Positions 31,964 to 44,100 of a DNA stretch of 64,000 nt are shown here, in pieces; position 1 is the stretch's first letter; each line of letters opens with the position of its first letter. Under the pieces are notes generated by a model. It searched no databases. It saw nothing but the letters and a program-made list of their open reading frames with translations, and was not told the origin of the DNA. The DNA is from Balanoglossus misakiensis (lineage: Eukaryota; Hemichordata). The position numbers and the translations under genes were made by a program. Location: positions 11,346,001 to 11,410,000 of the forward strand of contig CM082593.2 in the NCBI GenBank assembly GCA_040954595.2, given 5' to 3'.

Positions 31964-34389
31964 CTTCATCCTATAGAATCTACCGACCTGGTCGCTGTCA
32001 ATAACAATTCAACTCCTTAAACATCCTGTGTGTGTGAAGTCTATGAACACTGGCCATGCATTTCAATTCAAGGACAAAATGAATGCGCAATATTTCGTTT
32101 TATCGAGAGTAATGTGCAGTGATTAAATTTGCTAGGGCTCTCTTAGCAGATTTGGAGATAGTCATTTTGGTAGAAACTTTTCGAGATGGGAAATCTTTGG
32201 TCATCTAACCAAGTTATTTGTATTTTTGTTATATAAGACAGAGTCATTTCTATATCATAGATGCAAAATTAATTTATAACATGAATTTGAATAAATATTT
32301 TTTTTTAAATATCACCACATGAATTTGAATAAAATATTTTTTTTAAATATCACCAGATTGAAATCTTTGGAAGTTTGCACTTAGAGGGATGGCATGGCAG
32401 TTTTCCACTGTTCATATTACAAAGAATTTGGCGTCACGTGTAGATTTCATGAGTGTTCGAGTTTTGCTCTTCCCAGCCTCGTACCCACAATCCTCTGATA
32501 CTTACACTTACGTCAGTTCTATAGCCGCTGACCCACTAGATTCTCCTTATGAATTGCCCAAATTATTTTTTGGTGTAGTTTTGATAGTTGGTGCACGGAA
32601 ACTTTTGATCGATTCACGAAATTCAAAATATGTTACATCACAAACCTCATAAAATGGAGGCTAGAGTAGCCTGTTTGTTTTCAGGTAATTTTACAATTAC
32701 CTCAATTACCTTTTTTCGAGGGAGGGGGTTAAGAAAACATACAGATTGAAATAACAAGGAAGTGGTATATCAAACCGAAACCTTATCTCAATCGTGATTC
32801 TAGCGTGTTTCCATGTCATGTGACATCCACAAAAATGTGGTATTATCTTGAAAAGAGTCCCGATTTCCCAAACTGGTTTTGCAAATGTACTTCACTTTGG
32901 AGCAATGCATGAGTACATTCGTAGAAAGATATTGCTCCACTATTTACTGACACTCCTCTTTTACTGCAAATATTACTGCATTCTGTCAGGGCAAGACAAA
33001 AGACACAGCAGAACTGCCAGTATTAAAACAGACAACTGGCAATTTCAATAAAACATGTAATAACAAATATATGTAACATTGAATGAGGTGTCCATACAGC
33101 TTGGTCATTTAAAGACCTCCAGTCATTGTGACAATGCATAAATATTTATGTACACCATGTTAAAAATTAGTTCAGGCATACCTTATACATGTATGTTTTT
33201 GACGGACCATATCCTCAGCACGCCCTTTTTTTTTCAAAAAGACTAGCATTATTCTCTGCCAGGCAGAGAGTTGCCGCTTTCTTGTTAACAATAATATACT
33301 ATTATAACATTGCATAGATTCCTGTTTGTTTCTGTCCATATCTCACAAACTGTGGTGTGTATACTGTTGAAATGACCTCAAGAAGAAAATGCCAAATGGA
33401 AAAATATTTGACATACTAACCTGTATGATAATGTTATACGGTACATTATATTTAACGGTTCCAATCCAATGTTGAGAACTAAGAAAACAATTTGAGCAGA
33501 ATTCATTTAAAATTAATTGCAGTTCCGTTTCACCGCATTTCATAGGATGCTGGCTAAAATTCATAGTATGGTGGATTACCTGTTATGCATTTCTTTCCCT
33601 ATTTCGTCTGGCAGATTTGAGTTTGACAAGCTGTCATTTTCCTTTCAGCTCCGCAAAATTGATGGATTTACTTTGACAGCACACAGACTGTCCATTTGTC
33701 ATCGGAGATACAAGCAGCATCAGGTGCTGAACAGCTTGCAGCAGTGTTGGAAAAGAGTACACCACACTAACTTGCAAGAGTGCTTTGGCCCTTCCTTCAC
33801 ACTGTCCGAAACTTGTTGTGTTACATCATTGCTTAATGAATAAGAAATACACAGGTATTTAGCGTTCCATTCAATACCTACAATAGATAAAAGGGTGTCG
33901 GTCTGTATGCGACAATCTTCAATGTTCTTATGAGCACAAGGCTTTATTCAGGGAACGTTTTACAGTAAGAATTATATGATATAAACTGAATAAGTTTGTT
34001 GTCTGTCAACTCTTCTGTCTTTGTCTTACCGATACGGTTCTAACCGCGAACACTGAGGCTTCTCTGCTCGTAAACAGTATAAATCAATGGATGATAAAAT
34101 GCGCCCTCTTTTGGTGAACTCTTCCTACCGCCCGACCTTCTACCTTACATTAAGGCATGTAGGGCGGTCAGGTAGATGGCAGTGTATTGCAAGCGTCTCT
34201 TGCATATTTTTTTCCGCCAGGAATGGCATACATTCGTTTTTGGCGACACCACAACTGCTGGAACTTCTCGAAAAATTGAGAGCCGGATTTCATAAATGCT
34301 CATGTTTTCCGAAGGGCTGAAAGAAGATCCAGAGTGGAATATTTAAATTTGCCTGTGGCAGACATCATAGTGGCTGCCAGTTATTCTAT
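31964..34389. other. Mostly unique AT-rich DNA; no gene recognised
   Basis: Contains a 38-bp tandem duplication (32281-32318 and 32319-32355, starting ATGAATTTGAATAAA). Frames at 32389-32652, 33517-33843 and 34087-34320 have no recognisable domain or convincing splice context. The 34087 frame spans a partial palindrome built on CCGCCCGACC and GGGCGGTCAG. Confidence 0.4.
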
Positions 34390-34560
34390 TTCTTGTGCAA
34401 GAGATAGTATCTTGTTCCAGCGAGATGATTTCTCGTGTGCACGAGAAACATGCTATCTCGTGCATATCTTGTGCGCACGAGAAAATTGCGAGCGCACTCG
34501 TGTTCACGAGAAAATATCACATGCACACGTCAGTCGTGCGCACGAGATAAAAAAATGTGC
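34390..34560. repeat. Cluster of TCTCGTGYGCACGAGA palindromes
   Basis: Within ~170 bp the motif CTCGTG..CACGAG recurs as overlapping near-palindromes: TCTCGTGTGCACGAGA near 34431, TTGTGCGCACGAGAAA near 34468, CACTCGTGTTCACGAGAAAA near 34496 and CGTGCGCACGAGATAA near 34534. Each could fold or be bound as a dyad. It matches no element termini in the window. It lies directly upstream of the coding-like frame at 34.69 kb. Confidence 0.6.
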
Positions 34561-34691
34561 CCTGTAGTCTTTCTTAGGACATGGTAGCGTGACGTCGCAT
34601 TGTAATTAACGGACGATCTTGGAAATTCGGCTATTAATGGTGAATGGACTTTCGCCTCCTTCGAACAACAACAGAGACTGACGTCGCAACA

Positions 34692-34976
34692 ATGACGGAA
34701 AAAGTGAAGCAAATGGCCGACAAAACGAAGAGAATCGGAAAACGGGCAGGATCCTCGGCACAGACATCTGAGAATAATACCACCACATCAAATAGAACGA
34801 CGAGTAGTGCAGGACAAACCGCCACCAGTGACTATGACAACAAGTCTGAAGGCGATGCTGGCGAACCCTTGCACAATACAACTACAGTCCTACAGAGAAA
34901 TGCAGCCCAGCGCCACTCAAGATTTTCCATTCCTGGTCTGGCAACAGCCAAAATATGTTGTTGTTTTTTCTCTTAG
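34692..34976 (+). CDS. Hypothetical low-complexity Ser/Thr/Asn-rich protein or exon
   Basis: The open frame extends upstream to 34644, but ATG 34692 has the better context (CAACAATGA), giving 94 codons. The N-terminus is Lys-rich (TEKVKQMADKTKRIGKR), then a Ser/Thr/Asn-rich region (TTTSNRTTSSAGQTATSDYD), then SRFSIPGLATAK and a Cys/Phe end that looks like read-through into a non-coding TTGTTGTTTTTTCTCTTAG tract, itself a possible splice acceptor ending at 34976. Two TGACGTCGCA (CRE-like) sites lie just upstream (34590 and 34679). No family recognised. Could be a first exon, a retroelement remnant or chance. Confidence 0.25.
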   Translation: MTEKVKQMADKTKRIGKRAGSSAQTSENNTTTSNRTTSSAGQTATSDYDNKSEGDAGEPLHNTTTVLQRNAAQRHSRFSIPGLATAKICCCFFS

Positions 34977-35379
34977 AAGCGACCTCAGTCTGAGCTGCAT
35001 GAGAATAAACTGTAGGTTGGGAATACTTGGGAAAACACGGCGCTAGAAAAACAGTCATCAAAAGTTGCACGTGTTCCCCGGCTACAGAAAGTCCAGTCGA
35101 TAAACGTTTACGCTATAGAAACTCACTCTCTCAGCAAAAGTCTGACACCCTCGTCAATGACAAAACGCAAACCGAGCTGGGTATGATCAAGTCAAACATA
35201 GGGCCAATCCCCACTCTGTGTTTTATTATTTTCCACATACGATGGTTCTAAATAAAAATGTACCTATTTGAAATGCTTACCGAGGTAAGATCATTGAAAG
35301 TTTTCAAACGTTGATGACAAATGTATAACTGATTTTTTACAAATAAATAATCGCGCACTTGCATGTTATTTTCTCTATA

Positions 35380-35535
35380 CCAGACACCGCGCGCGCGCCG
35401 TTGGCAAAAAAAAAAACGCTGAAAATTATTGAGCATGCGCAGTCAATACTTCATATTGTAAACAAGATGGCGTCGCTGCCTATGCTTCTGGACCGTTGTC
35501 GCCTGACTATGTCGGCAAAGAAGAGACGAATTTAA
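35380..35535 (+). promoter_or_regulatory. Possible promoter with NRF1-like and YY1-like motifs and a 22-codon frame
   Basis: GC-rich CACCGCGCGCGCGCC (near 35386) is followed by GAGCATGCGCAGTC (35432-35445, NRF1-like) and AACAAGATGGCGTCG (35461-35475, YY1/Kozak-like). ATG at 35467 opens a 22-codon frame ending TAA at 35535. In animal genomes this trio often marks a housekeeping promoter near the start codon. No downstream exon could be assigned. Confidence 0.35.
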
Positions 35536-36124
35536 CCATGCAACGCCATATCGGAAGATAGAATGGTCGCGAGATGAAACCGGGCTATCCAACGATTAGG
35601 CAGCCATGTTGACTGATTGGTATGTCGCCGAAGTAATTATTTGCCATTGATTTGTTTACCAGAAACGGTTTGCCTTTGAAACACATTTGGCCTCACCGAA
35701 ATTGATTTCAGAGGTTTTTTTCCCAAAAACTAATGACGTTCGTTTTCACCTGAGTGCGAGGATGGATTGAAGGGACACAAGCTTTTGTAGCCACCAATAT
35801 TTTGACACTCTTTATATCAATGTTGAGCTGGCATATTTGCTCCAATATGATGTAGTGTACCTGTTGCATTGAAATGAAGCTGTAATAATATTACAGTGCA
35901 ATCTAGTCCTTTGGGTTAATAGGAAAACGAGGTCAATAAATGACAGGTTTATTTAAATACATGATATATTTATCACAAGCACTTATGCATATGTATGAGA
36001 TACTTATTTATTTTTAATTATTTTTTATTTTTTATTTATTTTGTACGTTCAGGTAATCAAATGGATTTGTATGGAATCACATACAAATTAATTGAAGACT
36101 ATCATATCACAGAAGTCGAGCCGC
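35536..36124. other. Unassigned DNA
   Basis: No gene recognised. The likely candidate would be transcribed sequence from the promoter-like block just upstream, but no open frame or clear splice pair is visible. AT-rich from 35.9 kb onward. Confidence 0.35.
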
Positions 36125-37010
36125 CAGATGTGTAAGGTAACCATTTAGGTTTCATGACTAAGTTTGTTTAAGAATTCATAAAGCTACCCAATGAATGAAT
36201 TTCCTTAAAATTTCACAAATGTGACAGAGTTTGCAGTTGTGCAAGAAAGTGTGTATTATTCACATAAGAATTTTTTCGTATGCATTTTTCTGATGGCAAT
36301 GCATTTGACTGTAAACAAATATGGATGTCAGTTAGTAGTGCTATTTTGTCAGTGAAATGGCTTCATCATCATCCCTCCAACCAAAGTTGAAACAGAGTTG
36401 CAAATATTGCACAGCTTGAAATCATAAAATGTTGCAAAATTGAACCAACCGTTTGGTCAACGATTATGTTCTTACAGCAATTATTAGAACCAGACAGTCT
36501 CAGGGAACAAGAGACATGGGCCTGATTTGCAAGTTGAGTTAGAACTGCCTTTGCCTGCCCACGGACGCCCCAATTTCAGCAAAAATTATTGCATTAAAAT
36601 ATGAGTATGGAGAACTATGCTCTGTGTTTCTTTTGTTAGCTTACATAGCTGTTGTCATTCTAGTTTTTCCTCTGTCCTGTGAGCAGAGTTTCAGTTGCGA
36701 AAACTGACAGTTCTCAAAGTACAAAAGTACACCTAAATTGCCTCGGTGATGAGCATGCAGAATTTATCTGATGCTTCTTACTGGCAGAAGGACCCCACCA
36801 GTTGCAGATTGTGAATTCCATGGCACAAGGGAATTTACGCTTTGCGTTCAAATATAAATAATTAAATCCTGTAAAATTATTCTATATGTTATTTATTGAT
36901 GATTCAAAAGTGTTATGACTGATTGTGTTAGAGTACCTGTATTCCATATAAGCATGCTGTCAGTGCACATCCGATTGATAACAATTTCACATTTTTAAAA
37001 ATTTGCTTCT
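36125..37010 (+). repeat. Extra fragment of the inverted-repeat arm, inside the spacer
   Basis: Direct copy of left arm 19595-21240 (without the Harbinger MITE) and inverted copy of right arm 41640-42420. Shared blocks include GGTAACCATTTAGGTTTC, GATGGCAATGCATTTGACTG, CAGCTTGAAATCATAAAATG and GAGCATGCAGAATTT. It serves as an empty-site reference for the MITE. It shows the arm sequence exists in at least three copies in 26 kb. Confidence 0.85.
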
Positions 37011-38804
37011 CTGAATAATTATGAATACATAAAACTTCATATGATATAAATTGTCCTGATATCGTAAACATTAAACCCCGATGCGTGGTATAAAAGACCA
37101 CCCAAATCAGTGGCGAATCTTAATGCCGTTTGACTGACAACAGACAACACCAATGATCTTGGCTCTATGAAAATCGGCCCAAACAGATCCAAGCATAAAG
37201 AATTACACCACACAACGACAGTGGTTGGCTTTATAAACACACACAACATAAAGTTATCGATGAAAAAGTACACGAGCTTTTGAAACAACGATGATTTTGG
37301 GAGAATTCTGGTTTCAGTGCTTTTCAGAAGCATCCCTGGGAAACAATAACCACACCATTCAAACAGCTGTCAATCGCATAGAGGTGTAAAGTGTTCAATT
37401 ATTTTCTATGTACATGAGATCAATTACACAGTTATTATGCATGACGACCACTCCCAAATAAACAACTGTACAAACACACGTTAATCCGAACCCCAGTGCT
37501 TTCCGCACCCGGGTTTAAGGCCTAATGCTAGTGTCACAACATTGATTACCAGACCGTTTCCCTCTGTATGTATGTATGTATGTATGTATGTATGTATGTA
37601 TGTATGTATGTATGCATGTATGCATGTGTTTGTGTGTGTGTGTACATGTGTGTATGCATGTTACATGTATATATGGATGTATGTCTGCCCTGATCCAAAA
37701 CATGAAACCACTTCGCGTATCACCTTGATATTTGGTGTGTAGATGGGATTTTGCTTAAATGAAGTTTTCATTGCAAAAATACGCAAATAACCTGTGAAAT
37801 ATGTGGAATTGATCAAAACTCAACAACTGGTTAGACTGCTTTACACATTTGTATGCATGTAGGTAATGTCATCATACCTGATATACTTTGAGTTTATATC
37901 GTGAATTGTCTATTTTTTATGCAATTATTTTGTCTTGTTTTACCATTTGAAAAAAAATATTTTCCTCTTAAAGAGATTGGCTGATTTCTTTAGAATTTAG
38001 TATGACACTTCCGGTAGGTGATCTTAGTTAGTTTTGTTTAAATTGTCGCAGAATTTGTAATCTGTCATGTTTGGTCAAAATTCATTTTCTGAGAAACTCC
38101 TTAGATTGCTTTTAAATTTTGGTATGCTTGTTCCAAGAGGTAACCCAAGTAATGTTGTATATCATTTTGGTGAAATTTACATATTGTGGTCTTGGGGCAA
38201 TTTTTGCAATTTGTATTCTTTGAAACTACTAGTCAGATTGCTTTCAACTTTGGTAGGCGTGGTGATTGAAGTAGATATTATACAATTTGTTGATAGTTGG
38301 ATATATGTGGTTTGAGGCAGTTTTTGTCATTGTTGAATGTTGTTTTCCCTAAAATACTTGTCTGGTTCCTTTGAAATGTACTTACAGTAGGTCATATCTG
38401 CTTGCCAATGTCACATGATTTTTCCCATGAACACAGACATACCTAATTTTGTGTAATCCCCAGATGGGACCACAGTGTGTAATAACCTGACCAACAGTGA
38501 CTAGTATATCCTGTGTGTTATACAGTACTTCTCACAAGGTTGAAGTACATGTAGACTGTTGATGATTTTTTGCGATTCTTCAGAAACTTACAATACAGAG
38601 TCTAATGTGGTATCGTCCTTGGTCACATTCAGAACTACCTAGTCTATGCCCGGCAGTGTTCTGTCCGCTTTGCTTCCAAAACTAATGTCTGGCCTCACTC
38701 ATGCCACTTGCCCAATAAACTAATACCCCTTGCTGGGAATTATGATGTAACTAGCGTCGCTTTGAAGCCTATCACATTACTGAACAGTGTTGATTTGGTG
38801 TAAG
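37011..38804. other. Diverged hairpin-element relative and degenerate monomers; no gene
   Basis: 37563-37690 is a TATG microsatellite. 37700-37860 matches the CGCGTATCACCTTGATATTTGG segment of the hairpin-headed elements. 37.83-38.40 kb holds successive monomers with TTGCTTTTAAATTTTGGTAT-like cores. 38465-38480 matches their GGGACCACAGTGT end. The 35-bp palindrome and the 238-bp units are absent. So this is an older, rearranged relative. 37.01-37.5 kb and 38.5-38.8 kb show nothing recognisable. Confidence 0.5.
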
Positions 38805-39680
38805 ATTATAGTGAAGGCAGGGCTTATTACATTGAAAATTCTACCCAACCTTAATTACACGTATGTATATCCTTTGTCTAATCATTGGAAAAACAATGTA
38901 CATGTACCAAAGACTAAGTAGCTATTTGAAGGTGAATCGCAAGTGGGCACTTTTATTACTTAACCTCAAGCAGTCGGTTAGCTACCGTATACTAAGACAA
39001 ACATTCCTGGTGTAATTAACATCACTGTCATTAGTAATATCTATCTCCAATCAGTATCAGTTCTGCCTTTATGTTATTTTAAGTCAATTGTCAAGGTTCA
39101 TGTACATATATTACAGCTTAACTGTCTTGTCAAAAACTTACGCATGTACATGTACCTAATTCTAGGCTTACCTGTAGGGTTAGAGATACAGTGTTTTATA
39201 TTAATATGCATTAATATGAAACTAAAATTTGATGGTTAATTTAAGACCCCCCTGAGCAATGGTAACCTCGTTAAATATGTGCATATCTAATTCTAGGCTA
39301 TTCAGCTGAAGTAGAAACCTGGACATGGACAACTTCGGGGTCAAAATCTTTTGACAAACATTTGTGTGATCTTGGGTAAACTTTGACCTACATTCCTATA
39401 TTTTAGCATCCGGAGCAGATACAACCTTGACACTTGGAGTGATGGAACTATTTGATTGAGTATTATGTCTTGCCTCATTAATTATGTACTTACCTAATGC
39501 CAGCCTAACCAATAGGGCTGGAAGTCTGGCTTTTTGGACATGATAAATTTGAGATCAACATTTTTCTACAGCAGCCAGCCTTCTCTTAAAAAGAATGGAC
39601 AATATAAAGGCTTTGATGGTATACTGAACTTTTGACTCCCTCCCTGAGACTGTGTGCCAATGACGGGATAGCCTACTCAG

Positions 39681-39794
39681 CGTTGGGTAGATCCTAAGAA
39701 GGCCTCAGCCAGGCATCAAATACAAAAAGCAGAAATCCAAGCTTTAATGGTGGGTTACATCGTTAACTTCCCTGCAGAGCTGATTTCTCAGACT
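39681..39794 (+). other. Exon-like 114-nt open core, right-arm copy
   Basis: 38 codons, preceded by CTACTCAG and followed by GTGAGC, phase 0 at both borders. The peptide is mixed and helix-like (KKASARHQIQKAEIQALMVG), followed by YIVNFPAELISQT. Its only differences from the left-arm copy (27923-28036) are two silent changes. It may be an exon of the autonomous version of this repeat. Unrecognised. Confidence 0.3.
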
Positions 39795-42699
39795 GTGAGC
39801 CAATGACGGGTAAAGCCCCTAGGTAGGGGCCACCTAAGACAGGCTGGTCATGCTTTAATCACAAAGAAGGGCAAGTTCAGTCTTACCACAACTTTGTCTG
39901 CTGTATATGCTTCATAAAGATTGCAGAGTATTTTGAGAATACATTGTGTTAAGGCAGTGTGACCAGCTAAAAAGTACTGGCAAACACAGCCAATGTGTAA
40001 TGAAAAACATCTAATTTGGCTGAATAAAAGACATAAAACACAGCAAAAGCACTGTGACTAGCTTAGACATAATACTCCATTATGCAGTTCCATCACTCCA
40101 AGTGTCAAGGATGTATCTGTGCCGGATGCCAAGATATAGGAATGTAGGTCAAAGTTTACCCAAGATCACCCAACATTTTGTCATAAGATTTTGACCCCAA
40201 AGTTGTCCATGTCCAGGTTTCTACCGCAACTGGATAGCCTAGAATTAGATATGTACATATTTAATGAGGTTACCATGGATCAAGGCAGTCCTAAGTAAAC
40301 CATCAAATTTTTAGTTTCATGTTAATTCATGTTAATATAAAACGCTGTATCTCTAACCCACTGGTATGCCATTCTGTGTTTCATGCTACCCAATATGGGT
40401 AAGTAGGTAAAAAGTCACCCTAGGCCATTAGAAATTTTCCTGAAAAAATCTCATCTCTTACATATGTACATTTGGTAAAAGGGAAATTTTAATCACGGAG
40501 TAGAACATATTCATAAAAAATATTTGAGGGAAAGAAGGAAGTTTTTCATAGCTTTGGTGCTTCAAATAGTAGAGAGGTTCCCTTGTTATCCTTAGACTCA
40601 AACTCAGAGTTTCCAATCTTTCAGTATTTTCATGATATTACTTTCCATCTTAGATTTGTTCATCTAAACAAACTGACTGATAGGTATACATGAACATTTT
40701 ATTGACTAATGAATGTGCCTGTATGTTGCCATTTAAAAAAGTCAGATATTAAACGAGCGCCACACCTGTTTTAATCAGCCTCCATATGGAGGGTACACAT
40801 CGCAGAGAGATGACAAACCCCATGCAAATTCAAGTAATATGGCTCAATGTTGCTGATTTTAAAGGATAGGTGGATGATTTGAAAAATGTTATTGTGGAAA
40901 AAGATGTGTAAAATTTGGCAGCTTGTGAGGCTTTAATTGTAAAATCTTTGAAATGTGTTTTACTCTTTAGGTCCAATTTCGTATATGTCAATATACCATT
41001 GGGACCAATGTGAAATTGTTCTAAACTCAGAAACTCAAGAAGGTACTGGTCAGATTGCTTTAGAAATTGGTGTGTATTTATGTTATTAAGACTTTATACA
41101 GATTTTGTTTTTCATTTTTGAAGTATATTTTTGGGGTGATTTTGGTCGTCATATACTCAGAAACCTCTACCCACATTTTTTTTAAAATTTGGTTTGCATG
41201 TTCTTAGGTGTGATTTTATGACAATTTAACAAACCCAGTGATGGAAGTGACAATATTGTTTTTGTTTCTTTTTGGCAATTTCTGCCATTTTTGTCTGATT
41301 GCTTTGCAATTTAGTTTGCAGTTTCTAGGGAATTCTTACTGTGGTGCACAAAATTCACAAAGGTGATTTACTATCCTCATGCGCTTTGTTGAACTGGCAC
41401 CCTGTTGCAAAACAGACATTACAACACTCTTTGAATTGAATTCATAGCTACCAATTTTTCGGGGGTGTAGCACCTTTTTTATGCCTAAAACTTTGATCGA
41501 GAACTTCAAATTAAATGCAACCCTCCAAATATTTGCAATATTTCAGGTAAAATGATATAATTTTAAAGCATAAATTTTGATGTATTCATAATCATTAAGA
41601 GAAACACATTTTGAAAATAGAATATTAATCACACTAGCAGTTATAATACTTTTGAATCATCACTAAAGAACATATAGAAAAATTAAACAGGTTTTAATTT
41701 TTTATATTTGAACGCAAAGCGTAAATTCCCTTGTGCCATGGAATTGACAATCTGCAACTGGTGGGGTCCTTCTGCCAGTAAAAAGCATCAGATAAATTCT
41801 GCATGCTCATCACCGAGGCAATTTAGGTGTACTTTTGTACTTTGAGAACTGTCGGTTTTCGCAACTGAAACTCTGTTCACAGGACAGAGGAAAAACTAGA
41901 ATGACAACAGCTATGTAAGCTAACAAAAGGAACACAGGGCATAGTTCTCCATACTCACATTTTAATGCAATAATTTTTGCTGAAACTGGGGCGTCCGTGG
42001 GCAGGCAAAGGCAGTTCTAACTCGACTTGCAAATAAGGCCCATGTCTCTTGTTCACTGAGATTGTCTGGTTGTAATAATAGCTGTAAGAACTTGATCATT
42101 GACCGAACTGTTGGTTCAATTTTGCAACAATTTTTGATTTCAAGCTGTGCAATATTTGCAACTCAGTTTCAACTTTGGTTGGAGGGATGATGATGAAGCC
42201 ATTTCACTGACACAATAGCGCTACTGACTGATGTCAATGTTTGTTTACAGTCAAATGCATTGCCATCATAAAAATACATGTGAGAAATTTCTTATGTGTA
42301 TGATACACACTTTTGTGCATGACTGCAAACTCTGTTACAGTTGTGAAATTCTATGGGTTGAATTCATTGGGTAGAATTCATGTTTTTTGGATTCTTAAAC
42401 AACCAGTCACGAAAGCTAAGTGGTTACCTCAGAGAAACTGTGTTAAATTTGGTCATCAATTGCTTTAAATCACACAAGACATTCCCAGAGCTAAAGTTAC
42501 TGCAGCAGTCAGTTTCAACTCAGCTTGCAAATTGGGATCATGTCTTGTGTTCATCGAGACTGTCTGTAGTTGAGTTGACAGTCCTATGGGGTCAATGATG
42601 AACCTACAAATGTTCTTTCCAATGAAATTGTTATAAATCTAATATTCAGGATTTGCATTCATACCTTAAACAATATAACTGTATTGCAAATATGGCAAC

Positions 42700-43495
42700 T
42701 CTTATAAGTTACATTGGAACACCTTCTCGCCACTGTTTGTGCCAAAATGGTGAATAAGCTTTCATTTTCAAGCCTTAACATAGGCACCCAAAACAAGACA
42801 ACAGCATTGCAAATATGGCATTTTTTGTTCAACTCTTCTCATTTGCATAGTCCAAAATGGCCGCCAAACTCCTCTAACATGTAAATTTCCTATGGTCGTC
42901 TTAAAAAGCGTGTAGTATCGCATTTGAAGGGTTTTCATCAATATAGGTACCTAAAACAATTTCAACGTGGTTGACATTGCAATGTTAGACAGCTGTTCTA
43001 ATTTGCATAATCTAGAATGGCCGACAAACTTCTCTAACATGTAAATTTACTATGGTTGTCTTTAATAGAGTGTAATATCGCATTTGCAGGGTTTTCATCA
43101 ATATGGGTACCTAAAACAATTTCAACGTCGTTGACATGGCAATATTAGACAGCTGTTCTAATTTGCATAATCCAAAATGGCCACCAAACTCTTCTTAAAT
43201 GTAAATTTCCCTGTTTTGTCTTATATGGTGCCTAAAATCGCATTTGCAGGGTTTTCATCAATATGGGTAACTAAAACAATTTCAGCGTGGTTGACATGGC
43301 AATATTAGACAACTGTTCTAATTTGCATAATCAAAAATGGCCGACAAACTTCTCTATTATGTAAGTTTCCCTGGTTTGTCTTATATGGTGTGTAATATCG
43401 CATTTTCACGGTTTTAATTAATATGGGTACCTAAAACAATTTCAACGTGGTTGACATGGCAATATTAGACAACTGTTCTAATTTGCATAATTCGA
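42700..43495 (+). repeat. ~160-bp tandem monomers of the right arm
   Basis: AATGGCC landmarks at 42856, 43016, 43176 and 43336, exactly 160 bp apart. Each unit holds AACATGTAAATTTCC, GGGTTTTCATCAATATGGGT, ACCTAAAACAATTTCAACG and GACATGGCAATATTAGACA. A diverged unit precedes (from about 42.70 kb) and a partial one ends near 43490. No reading frame is maintained. Confidence 0.88.
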
Positions 43496-44100
43496 ACACC
43501 TGCTGGATAATTTAATTTTTGCCCTTCTTGTCCCATGATTATATGTGTAATATCTCATTTTCAATGTGTTTACATGTATATGCAGAATCCATTTCAAACT
43601 AAGTGGGCATATTGTAGCGCCAATCTTATTTCTTAATCCGCACCACAGAACTGATGCAAGGTTTAGGACTGGAAATGTATGTGGCCACTGGCCGACACCC
43701 CGGGCGAGAGGTCTCCAATTATTTTCAGCACGTAGTGTGCTTCCCGGTTGATAACATCAATATGTGTAAATGCCAAAAACCCGACCTATTGTAATACCAG
43801 TCAAATTTTCTTTGTCATTTACCATTTTTCTCTTGCATATGAAGGTTTTTCTTAAAGAGTACATACCCATATACATTTGTATGGGAGCACACACCCCACC
43901 CCCTGCCAACAATAATTGGACAACTTTATTCTTCTTATACTTCTTTTTAGTCTAAACATTCATATAGAGAAGGCAACATGTTCTTGAAGCTGCTGAATAT
44001 GGAAATATGATGAAGTACATTTTCCTAGTTGTACATGTACAGTATGATAGGCCCAATGTACCAATTGGAGATGTGTGCCTTACAGGCAACATACATGTAG

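Larger units (their letters stand above)
38805..44085 (-). repeat. Right arm of the giant inverted repeat
   Basis: 5.28 kb, inverted and collinear with the left arm (block list in that entry). It lacks the MITE and the hairpin-headed element, so it is closer to the ancestral arm. The most conserved part is 39640-39860. It contains its own four-unit ~160-bp array and an exon-like 114-nt core. Homology to the left arm stops at about 44085, some 15 bp before the 86-bp satellite begins. Confidence 0.85.
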
